Below, piece after piece: positions 47,478 through 57,251 of a stretch of 64,000 nucleotides of DNA (position 1 is its first letter; every line of letters starts with the position of its first letter). A program made the translations under genes and the position numbers. The notes under the pieces are model-generated. The model was given only the letters and a program-made list of their open reading frames with translations. It did no database searches and was not told where the DNA came from. The stretch is from the NCBI RefSeq assembly GCF_003697165.2, contig NZ_CP033092.2:2914001-2978000 (forward strand). The letters are read 5' to 3'. The stretch comes from Escherichia coli DSM 30083 = JCM 1649 = ATCC 11775. GTDB lineage: Bacteria; Pseudomonadota; Gammaproteobacteria; Enterobacterales; Enterobacteriaceae.

Positions 47478-47852
47478 ATGACCATGTACGCAACGCTTGA
47501 AGAAGCCATTGACGCTGCACGCGAAGAATTTCTTGCAGACAACCCCGGCATCGATGCCGAAAACGCGAATGTGCAACAGTTCAATGCCCAAAAATACGTT
47601 TTGCAGGACGGCGACATCATGTGGCAAGTTGAGTTTTTTGCCGACGAAGGGGAAGAAGGTGAATGTTTACCCATGCTTAGCGGTGAAGCCGCGCAAAGTG
47701 TCTTTGACGGCGACTATGATGAGATAGAGATCCGCCAGGAGTGGCAAGATGAGAATACATTACATGAATGGGACGAGGGGGAATTTCAGCTTGAGCCACC
47801 GCTGGATACCGAGGAAGGACGCACTGCAGCTGATGAGTGGGATGAACGTTAA
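47478..47852 (+). CDS. msyB: MsyB, acidic protein
   Basis: Very acidic 124-residue protein (C-terminal half full of Asp and Glu, such as GEEGEC and DEWDE) known as a multicopy suppressor of secY and secA temperature-sensitive mutants and as sigma-S-dependent. The ATG at 47478 follows a GTG and an AAGGGAG ribosome site. Its TAA is immediately followed by the yceK stop on the other strand, with no spacer. Mechanism unknown. Confidence 0.92.
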   Translation: MTMYATLEEAIDAAREEFLADNPGIDAENANVQQFNAQKYVLQDGDIMWQVEFFADEGEEGECLPMLSGEAAQSVFDGDYDEIEIRQEWQDENTLHEWDEGEFQLEPPLDTEEGRTAADEWDER

Positions 47853-48080
47853 TCACTCATACGGGCCATGATGTACGTCGATCGGCAGCAGTAAAGTATC
47901 GAAAACCAGGGAGAATGGCAGATCAAGGATCGTGACGTAACGCCAGGCGGAGTCACGCACGTCCCATTGCACACCGGGATAATATTGGTTGCCATGCCCC
48001 TGCCCCGGTATAGTGCGACTAATGATGCTGCCACAGCCACTCAGCAAGGTCACCATTATGCTCATCACAATTAAACGCAT
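47853..48080 (-). CDS. yceK: YceK, DUF1375 lipoprotein
   Basis: Small 75-residue predicted lipoprotein with lipobox TLLSGCGS (Cys16) and a YhfL/YceK-type DUF1375 body (YPGVQWDVRDSAWRYVTILDLPFSLVFDTLLLPID). It is downstream of opgGH on the same strand but behind the opgH terminator. Function unknown. Confidence 0.9.
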   Translation of the reverse strand: MRLIVMSIMVTLLSGCGSIISRTIPGQGHGNQYYPGVQWDVRDSAWRYVTILDLPFSLVFDTLLLPIDVHHGPYE

Positions 48081-48094
48081 TTGATACCTCTTCC

Positions 48095-48126
48095 GTAAAA
48101 AATACCGGCATAACGCCGGTATTTTT
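48095..48126 (-). terminator. Two-way terminator between opgH and yceK
   Basis: AATACCGGC and GCCGGTATT around ATAAC, with T runs on both strands. On the minus strand it lies after opgH and the BIME element. Confidence 0.8.
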
Positions 48127-48141
48127 ATTGGCTCGTTGTTT

Positions 48142-48246
48142 TTGCCGGATGCGGCGTGAACGCTTTACCCGACCTACAAAATCTTGCAAAATCAATAAAT
48201 TGCAGGAACGATGTAGGCCTGATAAGCGTAGCGCATCAGGCAACTA
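48142..48246 (+). repeat. BIME/RIP element with IHF site downstream of opgH
   Basis: A REP arm (TTGCCGGATGCGGCGTGAAC), then AATCAATAAATTG (48190-48202), an exact match to the IHF consensus WATCAR-N4-TTR, then an inverted REP arm (GCCTGATAAGCGTAGCGCAT to CAGGCAAC). This is the REP-IHF-REP layout described as RIB/RIP elements. Confidence 0.8.
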
Positions 48247-48251
48247 CGTTT

Positions 48252-50795
48252 TTATTGCGAAGCCGCATCCGGTTTACGCAATGCCAGTGGATTGAGCTTT
48301 ATCCCTTCGTAATAACTCACCCATGAAGAATATCTCTCCGGGGAATTCCAGACGCGGAAATGCAGACGGGCCATCGTCACCGGATCGCTTAGCAGCACCA
48401 GGCGACGATCGCGATTCAGCTTCTCTGGCGTCTCGTTCAGCGCCTGTTCAACGTGGCGGTCACGGGCGATTTCCAGCACCTTGCTGGCGCGGTGACGCGC
48501 GGTCGCCATTGCGGTTGCCAGAGCGTTAAATGACGGGTTAAACACCGCGTGCATAAAACCATCATCAAGGGAGCATTGACGATTCATCTCAAGGAACCGA
48601 TCGGTATCAACCAGCACCTGCGGCGGTGAATACTCTTCCGGGATCAGGAACAGTTTCCAGCGTTTGGTTCGCAGACCAACGGTGGCACGGCTGGAAATAA
48701 CCGAAACAAACGGTGACAGGATCAACGAGAAGACAATCGGTGCCAGCCAGAACAGAAAACGCAGATCCAGCCACGCCATCCCAACAGCCCACACTAACCC
48801 TAACAGCAGCTGTGAGCCGTGGCGTTTGAACGCTTCCCCCCAGGAAGTGGAGTCATCATCACGCTGCGGCGAATTCCACACTACTTCCCAGCCAAGGAAC
48901 GCGCTGACGACGAAGACCGTATGGAACAACATGCGAACCGGAGCCAGCAGCACGGAAAACAGCACTTCCAGCAGCAACGATAATGTAACGCGCCAGAAGC
49001 CGCCGTATTCTTTCGTTCCTTTGCACCAGATAAGCAAAATGCTCAATAGCTTCGGCAGGAACAACAGCACCATGGTCGAAGCAAAAAGTGCAATCGCCAG
49101 CTCAGGACGCCACTGCGGCCATACCGGGAACAACTGCCGTGGTTGCAGGAAGTATTGCGGTTCGGTCAACGCATGTACTACCTGCAATGCAGTAGAGAGC
49201 GCGAGGAACATAAACCACAGCGGAGCGGAGAGATAAGACATCACGCCCGTCAGGAACACCGCACGGTGAACCGGGTGCATACCCTTCACCAGGAACAGAC
49301 GGAAGTTCATCAGGTTACCGTGGCACCAGCGGCGGTCACGTTTTAGCTCATCAAGCAAGTTAGGCGGTAATTCTTCATAAGAACCCGGGAGATCGTAAGC
49401 AATCCAGACCCCCCAACCTGCACGGCGCATCAACGCCGCTTCCACGAAGTCATGTGACAGGATTGAACCGGCAAAAGAACCTTCGCCCGGCAGCGGAGCC
49501 AGTGCACAGTGCTCGATAAACGGTTTCACGCGGATAATCGCGTTATGCCCCCAGTAGTGCGACTCGCCAAGTTGCCAGAAGTGCAAACCGGCTGTAAACA
49601 GTGGCCCATACACGCGGGTCGCGAACTGCTGACAGCGCGCATACAGCGTATCCATGCCGGACGCTTTCGGCGACGACTGAATGATCCCGGCGTTCGGGTT
49701 GGCTTCCATCAGGCGCACCAGGCCGCACAAACAATCACCGGTCATTACCGAGTCAGCATCCAGCACCACCATGTAGCTGTACTGGCTGCCCCAGCGACGG
49801 CAGAAGTCATCGATATTACCGCTTTTACGCTTCACGCGACGGCGGCGGCGGCGATAGAAAATCTGACCTTCGCCACCGACTTCAGCGATAAGCTCCATCC
49901 AGGCTTTTTGCTCTGCGACGCAGATATCCGGGTTATAACTGTCACTAAGAATGTAGACATCAAAATGTTTGGCATTCCCGGTGGCTTTTACTGATTCCCA
50001 CGTTGCACGCAAGCCAGCAAAAACACGGTTCACGTCTTCGTTACAGATAGGCATGATCAACGCCGTGCGATGCTCCGGGTTTAATGGTTCATCGCCAACT
50101 GTTGACGCAGATATACTGTATTTATCGCGACCAATAAGCAGTTGCAGGAAGCCCATCAACGCCGTCCAGAATCCGGCGGACACCCAACAGAACAGTACCG
50201 CAAAGAGGATCAGGATACCGGTTTGCAGCATATAAGGCAGAAGCTGCATAAAGGAAACCCACACATCCTGACCAACCATATCCATAGGATTAATCAGCGC
50301 CCACCCCTGATAAGGAAGAATGGTCTTCATATACCAGGTCGCGACAACAGTTTGCGCGAGCGTCAGGATCAACAGAATGTAACGGCGGATGGTACCGACG
50401 GTACGCCACTTTTGCTCACTCTCCTGCTCTTCTTTGGTCAAACGAGCCAGATAGCGCGGCGTCACATCGCGTCCACGCAGGCGATCCCAGAAACGGCCTA
50501 CCGGGTTGGTACGCCACGGGTCGGGAAACATCGAGGAGCGTTTTACTTCTGGCATCGCCTTTAGCTGATCGCGCCCTTCGTCGTCTTTAATTAACTGTCC
50601 ATCAGCAAGTGAATCTGGCCAGGCTTGTTCCAGACGCGCCTTTACCGAGCCTTGCGGGGAGTCATCCTCCCGCGCCCAGGTGCGGTGTTCGGCATCCAGC
50701 GCCTGATGAACGGCGCGGATATCAGTCTTCGGCAATGCCGCTTTCTCGCTTGCGGCGATGGGCATTGCGTCAATGTACTCAGTTGTCTTATTCAT
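48252..50795 (-). CDS. opgH: OpgH (MdoH), glucan glucosyltransferase
   Basis: Polytopic inner-membrane GT2 enzyme that builds the linear beta-1,2-glucan backbone of osmoregulated periplasmic glucans from UDP-glucose. The 847 residues start at MNKTTEYIDA; DAD (VVLDADSVMTGD) and DRRWCHGN (RW motif) mark the cytosolic catalytic domain, with membrane segments before and after. In E. coli it also slows FtsZ assembly when UDP-glucose is high. Its start overlaps the opgG stop by 8 bases. Confidence 0.97.
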   Translation of the reverse strand: MNKTTEYIDAMPIAASEKAALPKTDIRAVHQALDAEHRTWAREDDSPQGSVKARLEQAWPDSLADGQLIKDDEGRDQLKAMPEVKRSSMFPDPWRTNPVGRFWDRLRGRDVTPRYLARLTKEEQESEQKWRTVGTIRRYILLILTLAQTVVATWYMKTILPYQGWALINPMDMVGQDVWVSFMQLLPYMLQTGILILFAVLFCWVSAGFWTALMGFLQLLIGRDKYSISASTVGDEPLNPEHRTALIMPICNEDVNRVFAGLRATWESVKATGNAKHFDVYILSDSYNPDICVAEQKAWMELIAEVGGEGQIFYRRRRRRVKRKSGNIDDFCRRWGSQYSYMVVLDADSVMTGDCLCGLVRLMEANPNAGIIQSSPKASGMDTLYARCQQFATRVYGPLFTAGLHFWQLGESHYWGHNAIIRVKPFIEHCALAPLPGEGSFAGSILSHDFVEAALMRRAGWGVWIAYDLPGSYEELPPNLLDELKRDRRWCHGNLMNFRLFLVKGMHPVHRAVFLTGVMSYLSAPLWFMFLALSTALQVVHALTEPQYFLQPRQLFPVWPQWRPELAIALFASTMVLLFLPKLLSILLIWCKGTKEYGGFWRVTLSLLLEVLFSVLLAPVRMLFHTVFVVSAFLGWEVVWNSPQRDDDSTSWGEAFKRHGSQLLLGLVWAVGMAWLDLRFLFWLAPIVFSLILSPFVSVISSRATVGLRTKRWKLFLIPEEYSPPQVLVDTDRFLEMNRQCSLDDGFMHAVFNPSFNALATAMATARHRASKVLEIARDRHVEQALNETPEKLNRDRRLVLLSDPVTMARLHFRVWNSPERYSSWVSYYEGIKLNPLALRKPDAASQ

Positions 50796-52323
50796 TGGCA
50801 GGTAACTGGTAGCTCCAGGTTTCACTCAACGTCTGATCGGCATTCACCAGCGCAGCACGCATTTCAGTGGTTTTCTTGGCATCTTTCACTTTCACACGCA
50901 TCACCAGACGCCAGCCTTTGGTAACCGGGTTATAACGCACCGTGCTTTCAACTATCTCACCATTATCACCAATGCTGGTTTGCGCTGTGACCGGGGTATC
51001 CTCTGGCAGTTTTTTCATCTCAGCGCCGGTAAAATCGACCACAAAGGCGATAGTACCGTCAGGCTGGCGAATCAGGTTCGACTGCTTCACATCCCCCGTT
51101 GAACGACGCGTTTGTTGCACCCATGCGTTATCTGGCGCATGCAGTTTGTCTTCATCACGGCTGAAGGTGATGGTGTATTTAAAGTTCATCTCTTTACCCG
51201 GCTCCGGCAGCTGATCCGGCGTCCAGTAAGCGACGATGTTATCGTTGGTTTCATCGTTGGTTGGAATTTCCACCAGCTCAACGCTGCCTTTGCCCCACTC
51301 CCCTTTCGGAGTCACCCATGCGCTTGGACGAAGATCGTAACGATCATCGAGATCTTCAAAGTGGGAGAAATCACGACCACGCTGCAATAGACCGAAGCCT
51401 TGCGGGTTTTCCATCGAGAAGCTGCTGACCGCTAAATGTTTCGGGTTATTCAACGGACGCCAGATCCATTCGCCATTACCAGCATGGATAGACAGACCGT
51501 TAGAGTCGTGCAACTCCGGACGATAGTTATTTGCAGGCGACGGTTGGTTCGGCCCAAACAGGAACATACTGGTTAACGGTGCAACCCCCAGTTTGCCGAC
51601 TTTATCGCGCAGATAGATTTTCGACTGCACATCCACAACCGTGTCACGTCCTGGCATAACTACGAATTTGTAAGCACCTGTCGCGCGCGGCGAGTCAAGC
51701 AATGCATAAATGGTTAAACGTTTATCAGTCGGTTTTGGACGCTCGATCCAGAACTCTTTGAAGCGTGGAAATTCTTCACCCGATGGCAAGGCGGTATCAA
51801 TTGCCAGGCCGCGTGCAGAAAGGCCATAAACCTGACCTGCACCAATCACGCGGAAATAGCTGGCCCCGAGCATGCTGACGATTTCATCGTTTTTATCTTT
51901 GCTGTTGATCGGGTAAAGCACTTTGAAACCGGCAAAACCAAGGTCTTTTACCGTGTCTTTGTCATGCTGAACATCGCCGAAAGTGAAATAATCCGGGCTG
52001 TATTTGATTCGTTTGACTGCGGTGGCAGTCACTTCATTTATTTTGACCGGGGTATCGAAGTACATACCCTGATGGTAGAACTCGAGTTTGAATGGGGTCT
52101 TCAGATTGTTCCAGTACGCTTTGTCATGATTAAACTGGATCTGCTGATAGTCCGCGTATTTCATATCGCGGAAAACGGAGGGCAAGTTGCTTTTGGGCGC
52201 CTCATAGCCTTTCCCGGCTAAGGATTGAGCTTGCTTTGCGACATCATCAATACTGAAAGCCCAGCTTGAAGATGTATACAGGGTTAACATTACTGCAGCA
52301 CTCAACCAACGCATTTTCATCAT
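50788..52323 (-). CDS. opgG: OpgG (MdoG), periplasmic glucan branching protein
   Basis: Periplasmic protein needed to make osmoregulated glucans and thought to act on the beta-1,2 backbone to make branches. The 511 residues have a Sec signal (MMKMRWLSAAVMLTLYTSSSWA). The K-12 start at 52323 lacks a clear ribosome site; an in-frame ATG at 52341 (6 residues longer) lies 12 bases after a strong AAGGGGGAA, so the true start may be upstream. Operon opgG-opgH. Confidence 0.94.
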   Translation of the reverse strand: MMKMRWLSAAVMLTLYTSSSWAFSIDDVAKQAQSLAGKGYEAPKSNLPSVFRDMKYADYQQIQFNHDKAYWNNLKTPFKLEFYHQGMYFDTPVKINEVTATAVKRIKYSPDYFTFGDVQHDKDTVKDLGFAGFKVLYPINSKDKNDEIVSMLGASYFRVIGAGQVYGLSARGLAIDTALPSGEEFPRFKEFWIERPKPTDKRLTIYALLDSPRATGAYKFVVMPGRDTVVDVQSKIYLRDKVGKLGVAPLTSMFLFGPNQPSPANNYRPELHDSNGLSIHAGNGEWIWRPLNNPKHLAVSSFSMENPQGFGLLQRGRDFSHFEDLDDRYDLRPSAWVTPKGEWGKGSVELVEIPTNDETNDNIVAYWTPDQLPEPGKEMNFKYTITFSRDEDKLHAPDNAWVQQTRRSTGDVKQSNLIRQPDGTIAFVVDFTGAEMKKLPEDTPVTAQTSIGDNGEIVESTVRYNPVTKGWRLVMRVKVKDAKKTTEMRAALVNADQTLSETWSYQLPANE

Positions 52324-52341
52324 TTGTAGTTTATGTTTCAT

Positions 52342-52716
52342 AATTAGTAAGCACTTCCCCCTTTGTGTGCTTATATCGATCCGATCTATTTTAATGGATA
52401 ACCTGCCATTCCGACAACAGAATCCCGGTATCGTTCAGCACACTGGCTCATGGATTAAGCACCTGATTGCAACCGTTTTCACTTTCCGTGCTTCTCCTAA
52501 AGACAGAAGCATCGACTTCGTGTAGGGTTTGCCAGCAAATTTATTTATCAACCGTCTTACAGACGCTTCCATTCTGGTTAGTGGTAGCGATGATGCTATG
52601 CATAAAAACCTTGAAGCCTGCGCCTGGCGCGGTCAGGTCGGTGTCGCTATGGCAACAAGCCTAAAGGCATAACCCGACAGGGATAAGACGAAAAATCCGA
52701 GATTAGTTAACCATAT
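52342..52716. other. Divergent control region opgG/opgC
   Basis: 375 bases between opgG (-) and opgC (+). It should hold the promoters of both, known in K-12 to respond to osmolarity. I see small hairpins (GCTTCT with AGAAGC near 52490-52510) but no coding frame, repeat or operator I can name. Confidence 0.5.
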
Positions 52717-53874
52717 ATGAACCCAGTACCCGCGCAACGTGAATATTTCCTCGACTCCATCCGCGCCTGGCTGATGTTGTTAGGGATCCCTTTTCATATT
52801 TCTTTAATCTATTCGAGCCATACATGGCATGTGAATAGCGCCGAACCGTCATTATGGCTGACCCTTTTTAATGACTTCATCCACTCGTTCCGCATGCAGG
52901 TATTTTTCGTTATATCCGGGTACTTTTCCTACATGCTTTTTTTACGCTATCCCTTGAAAAAATGGTGGAAAGTACGTGTCGAACGTGTAGGTATCCCGAT
53001 GTTAACAGCCATCCCCCTACTGACATTGCCGCAATTTATTATGCTGCAATACGTCAAAGGGAAAGCGGAAAGTTGGCCTGGACTGTCATTGTATGACAAA
53101 TATAATACGTTGGCCTGGGAATTAATATCACACCTGTGGTTTTTACTGGTGTTAGTGGTCATGACGACGCTGTGCGTCTGGATATTCAAACGTATCAGAA
53201 ATAATTTAGAAAATTCTGATAAAACGAATAAAAAATTCTCGATGGTAAAACTATCGGTGATTTTTTTGTGCCTCGGCATCGGTTATGCGGTAATAAGAAG
53301 AACAATTTTTATTGTGTATCCGCCCATTCTGAGTAACGGCATGTTCAATTTTATTGTCATGCAAACGCTATTTTATTTGCCGTTCTTTATCCTCGGCGCA
53401 CTGGCTTTCATTTTCCCTCATCTTAAAGCCTTGTTTACCACGCCGTCTCGTGGCTGTACCTTCGCAGCAGCATTGGCATTTGTCGCTTACTTACTCAACC
53501 AGCGCTATGGCAGTGGCGATGCCTGGATGTACGAAACCGAGTCTGTGATCACCATGGTCCTCGGTCTGTGGATGGTGAATGTGGTCTTCTCCTTCGGCCA
53601 CCGTTTGCTTAACTTCCAGTCAGCGCGGGTGACTTACTTTGTTAACGCATCGCTGTTTATCTATCTGGTTCACCACCCGTTAACGCTGTTTTTCGGCGCG
53701 TACATTACACCGCACATCACCTCCAACTGGCTTGGTTTTCTCTGTGGCCTGATATTCGTAGTAGGGATTGCGATAATTCTGTATGAAATTCATTTACGCA
53801 TCCCGTTACTGAAGTTTTTGTTCTCTGGTAAACCGGTTGTTAAGCGTGAGAACGATAAAGCACCAGCCCGTTAA
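52717..53874 (+). CDS. opgC: OpgC (MdoC), glucan succinyltransferase
   Basis: Inner-membrane acyltransferase-3 family protein that adds succinyl groups to periplasmic glucans. The 385 residues have about 10 membrane segments and the family N-terminus (REYFLDSIRAWLMLLGIPFHI with the conserved histidine). It faces away from opgGH, as in K-12, and converges with clsC. Confidence 0.95.
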   Translation: MNPVPAQREYFLDSIRAWLMLLGIPFHISLIYSSHTWHVNSAEPSLWLTLFNDFIHSFRMQVFFVISGYFSYMLFLRYPLKKWWKVRVERVGIPMLTAIPLLTLPQFIMLQYVKGKAESWPGLSLYDKYNTLAWELISHLWFLLVLVVMTTLCVWIFKRIRNNLENSDKTNKKFSMVKLSVIFLCLGIGYAVIRRTIFIVYPPILSNGMFNFIVMQTLFYLPFFILGALAFIFPHLKALFTTPSRGCTFAAALAFVAYLLNQRYGSGDAWMYETESVITMVLGLWMVNVVFSFGHRLLNFQSARVTYFVNASLFIYLVHHPLTLFFGAYITPHITSNWLGFLCGLIFVVGIAIILYEIHLRIPLLKFLFSGKPVVKRENDKAPAR

Positions 53875-53881
53875 GCCGCGT

Positions 53882-55303
53882 TTACAATAACCATTCCACA
53901 GGCAATATCGACGCCAGTCTGACCATAACCCGCTTCCAGAAACTGGTGGCGGGTTCTTTTTTGAGAACAATCTCTTTCTTTGCATGACGATCAACCCAGT
54001 TGATCCGTCCCCACCTGTCCAGACGGAGCTGCCAGGCCGCATCATACTGGCTCTGAATAAAGCGTTTATCAATTAACTGTGCCAGCGTTTCGCTCTCTAT
54101 CACGAAACCCATTTCAGTATTGAGCAATGTTGAACGCGGATCGAAATTGAAAGAGCCGATAAACACCGTTTTACCATCGATGCTAAAGGTTTTAGCATGC
54201 AGGCTGGCACCGGAATTACCGGTTATGCCGCGATCGTGTAACGTACTACTTTGTTCACGCGTCGGCTTGAGTTCATATAATTCCACGCCATAGCGGAGCA
54301 ATTTTTTGCGCCAGCGCGCGTATCCGGCATGGACGACAGCAACATCGTTAGCGGCAAGAGAATTGGTTAGGATCGCAATCTTTACCCCTTTTCTCACCAT
54401 ACGTAAGAGTTGCGCCACACCTGCGCGTGTCGGTACAAAATAGGAAGAGATAATATCGATGCGTTCACTGGGTGAGCCCATGATATCGAACAGGCGCTGC
54501 GGTAACAGTGAATGCCGTTTTGCCTTGCCTTCCCCTTTGGCCGGATCATCACTTAATAAACGTGTTTTCGCCCAGATAAGCGGCAACGTTCCATCAACCA
54601 GATGATTTACAAACGGGCTGGATTCCATTTTGCGTAAATAACGATGCGTCATGGCATCGTCATGCCAGGAGGCGGGTAACTCGATGCGATCCGCCATTTC
54701 ACCTTCCGGGACATCCAGCACCTGCTGTAGGGGTGAAACCGATTTGCAATACCAGTAGCGGGCGAAATCATCGGCAACGTCCTCTACAACTGGTCCTATT
54801 GCCATGATATCTAAATCCGAAAAAAGTGGCTCTTCCCCTGCCCCAAAATAGGCATCACCAATATTTCGCCCCCCTACCAGGGTAACCACGCCATCGACAG
54901 TGAAACTTTTATTGTGCATACGGCGATTGAGACGGGAAAAGTCGGTGATATAACCAAGCGGACGTAGCAAGCGAAACGAGAAAGGATTAAAAAGCCGGAC
55001 TTCAATGCGGGGATGACTGTCAAGCAAGCGTAAAATGTCGTCAAGTCCGGGCGTATTGTTGTCGTCCAGCAACAAACGGACGCGAACGCCACGCTTTGCT
55101 GCGGCTAACAGGGCGGAAAAGAGTAACCGACCCGACATATCGTCCTGCCAGATGTAATACTGAACATCCAGCGTATGCTCTGCCATTTCGGCCAGACGAT
55201 ACCGGGCGGCAAACGCATCCAGACTTTTCTCCAGAGGAAAAAGGCCACACTGACCGGGATGTTGCGAACACAGTGGCAGCACCGCACTCGCCAGCCGGGG
55301 CAA
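53882..55303 (-). CDS. clsC: ClsC, cardiolipin synthase C
   Basis: Makes cardiolipin from phosphatidylglycerol and phosphatidylethanolamine. Two phospholipase D HKD motifs: HNKSFTVDG (His130, Lys132, Asp137) and HAKTFSIDG (His369, Lys371, Asp376). The 473-residue form starts at a TTG at 55303, which has AGGAG at 8-base spacing; the ATG three codons upstream is too close to that site. The start is 1 base after the ymdB stop; full activity needs YmdB in E. coli. Confidence 0.93.
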   Translation of the reverse strand: MPRLASAVLPLCSQHPGQCGLFPLEKSLDAFAARYRLAEMAEHTLDVQYYIWQDDMSGRLLFSALLAAAKRGVRVRLLLDDNNTPGLDDILRLLDSHPRIEVRLFNPFSFRLLRPLGYITDFSRLNRRMHNKSFTVDGVVTLVGGRNIGDAYFGAGEEPLFSDLDIMAIGPVVEDVADDFARYWYCKSVSPLQQVLDVPEGEMADRIELPASWHDDAMTHRYLRKMESSPFVNHLVDGTLPLIWAKTRLLSDDPAKGEGKAKRHSLLPQRLFDIMGSPSERIDIISSYFVPTRAGVAQLLRMVRKGVKIAILTNSLAANDVAVVHAGYARWRKKLLRYGVELYELKPTREQSSTLHDRGITGNSGASLHAKTFSIDGKTVFIGSFNFDPRSTLLNTEMGFVIESETLAQLIDKRFIQSQYDAAWQLRLDRWGRINWVDRHAKKEIVLKKEPATSFWKRVMVRLASILPVEWLL

Positions 55304-55304
55304 A

Positions 55305-55838
55305 TCATTCATCTCCTTGTTGAGTAAGGAGTCTTTCGTAGAGGTGGGCGTTTTCTTCATCATAACAGACAAAGTATACCTGTTCGGGTAAAGCGTGACG
55401 GGTAATAAATTCTGAAACGGTTTTTACTGCGATTTCAGCCGCTGCCGCACGAGGGTAACCATAAACTCCAGTACTGATTGCAGGAAAAGCCACTGACGTA
55501 TAGCTGTTTGCCGCCACCAGTCGCAGGCTATTGAGATAGGCATCCTGCAAAAGCTGGTCTTCGTTTTGTTCACCACCACGCCAGACTGGCCCGACGGTGT
55601 GCACTACGGCTTTCGCGGGAAGATCGCCTGCAAGCGTAATAACGGCATGCCCCGTAGGGCAATCGCCCTGCTGCTGCCTGACTTTTAAACAGGCATCCAG
55701 CAGGGCCGGACCCGCTGCGCGATGAATGGCCCCATCGACGCCGCCGCCTCCCATTAATGACGGATTAGCCGCATTCACAATCACATCAACGGCCAGTTTG
55801 GTAATATCACCCTGCACAACATGAATACGCGTTTTCAT
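55305..55838 (-). CDS. ymdB: YmdB, macrodomain deacetylase and RNase III modulator
   Basis: Macrodomain of 177 residues (QGDITKLAVDVIVNAANPSL, GGGGVDGAIH, ISTGVYGYP) that hydrolyses O-acetyl-ADP-ribose and in K-12 inhibits RNase III under cold and stationary stress. Directly upstream of clsC, with which it cooperates for cardiolipin synthesis. Looks intact. Confidence 0.95.
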   Translation of the reverse strand: MKTRIHVVQGDITKLAVDVIVNAANPSLMGGGGVDGAIHRAAGPALLDACLKVRQQQGDCPTGHAVITLAGDLPAKAVVHTVGPVWRGGEQNEDQLLQDAYLNSLRLVAANSYTSVAFPAISTGVYGYPRAAAAEIAVKTVSEFITRHALPEQVYFVCYDEENAHLYERLLTQQGDE

Positions 55839-55932
55839 AACGCCTCCTTACACCTTCTTGTTTCTTAAGTGTACAGCAGGCTTTTTGGTTAAATCGCATT
55901 TTTCTGCTCAGCAACGTGAGTTGTTCAGAAAC

Positions 55933-56312
<380 letters not shown>

Positions 56313-56336
56313 CCGCAGCAGACCATTCTCTCCAGG

Positions 56337-56697
<361 letters not shown>

Positions 56698-56708
56698 ATT
56701 CTTCTCCC

Positions 56709-56736
56709 GAAAAAAAACAGGGCTTGCGCCCTGTTT
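56709..56736 (-). terminator. csgBA terminator
   Basis: Minus-strand AAACAGGGC and GCCCTGTTT with a four-base loop (GCAA), followed by TTTTTTT; 20 bases after the csgA stop. Confidence 0.9.
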
Positions 56737-56755
56737 CTTTAATACAGAGGATGTA

Positions 56756-57211
56756 TTAGTACTGATGAGCGGTCGCGTTGTTACCAAAGCCAACCTGAGT
56801 GACGTTAACGCTGGAGTTAGATGCAGTCTGGTCAACAGCAGCACCGTTACCGCCACCGAACTGTTTAACAGTCATAGTAGAATCTTTACCATTCCACTGA
56901 TCAAGAGTAGCGCTGTTGCCGAAACCACGCTGAGTCAGATCGATTGAGCTGTCATCAGAACCTTGGCCAACATCTGCGCCGTTACCGCCGCCGTGCTGGG
57001 TAATGGTCAGATCAGAGTTACGGGCGTCAGCTTGCAGAGCAAGAGCAGAGTTACCGCCACCGTACTGGTAAATGTTCAGCTCTGAATTTGGGCCGCTATT
57101 ATTACCGCCACCACCGTGGTTACCGCCGCCGCCGTACTGAGGAACAACACCTGCCAGAGCGCTACCAGAGAATACGATTGCTGCAATTGCTGCTACTTTT
57201 AAAAGTTTCAT
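56756..57211 (-). CDS. csgA: CsgA, major curlin subunit
   Basis: Secreted amyloid subunit of curli fibres, 151 residues: signal peptide 1-20 (SGSALA), an N-terminal export segment (GVVPQYGGGGNHGGGGNNSG) recognised by CsgG/CsgE, then five imperfect repeats of the form SxxxxxQxGxxNxxxxxQ. Nucleated on the cell surface by CsgB, encoded 40 bases upstream in the same operon. Confidence 0.98.
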   Translation of the reverse strand: MKLLKVAAIAAIVFSGSALAGVVPQYGGGGNHGGGGNNSGPNSELNIYQYGGGNSALALQADARNSDLTITQHGGGNGADVGQGSDDSSIDLTQRGFGNSATLDQWNGKDSTMTVKQFGGGNGAAVDQTASNSSVNVTQVGFGNNATAHQY

Positions 57212-57251
57212 GTAAAACCCCCATCGGATTGATTTAAAAGTCGAATGGAAA

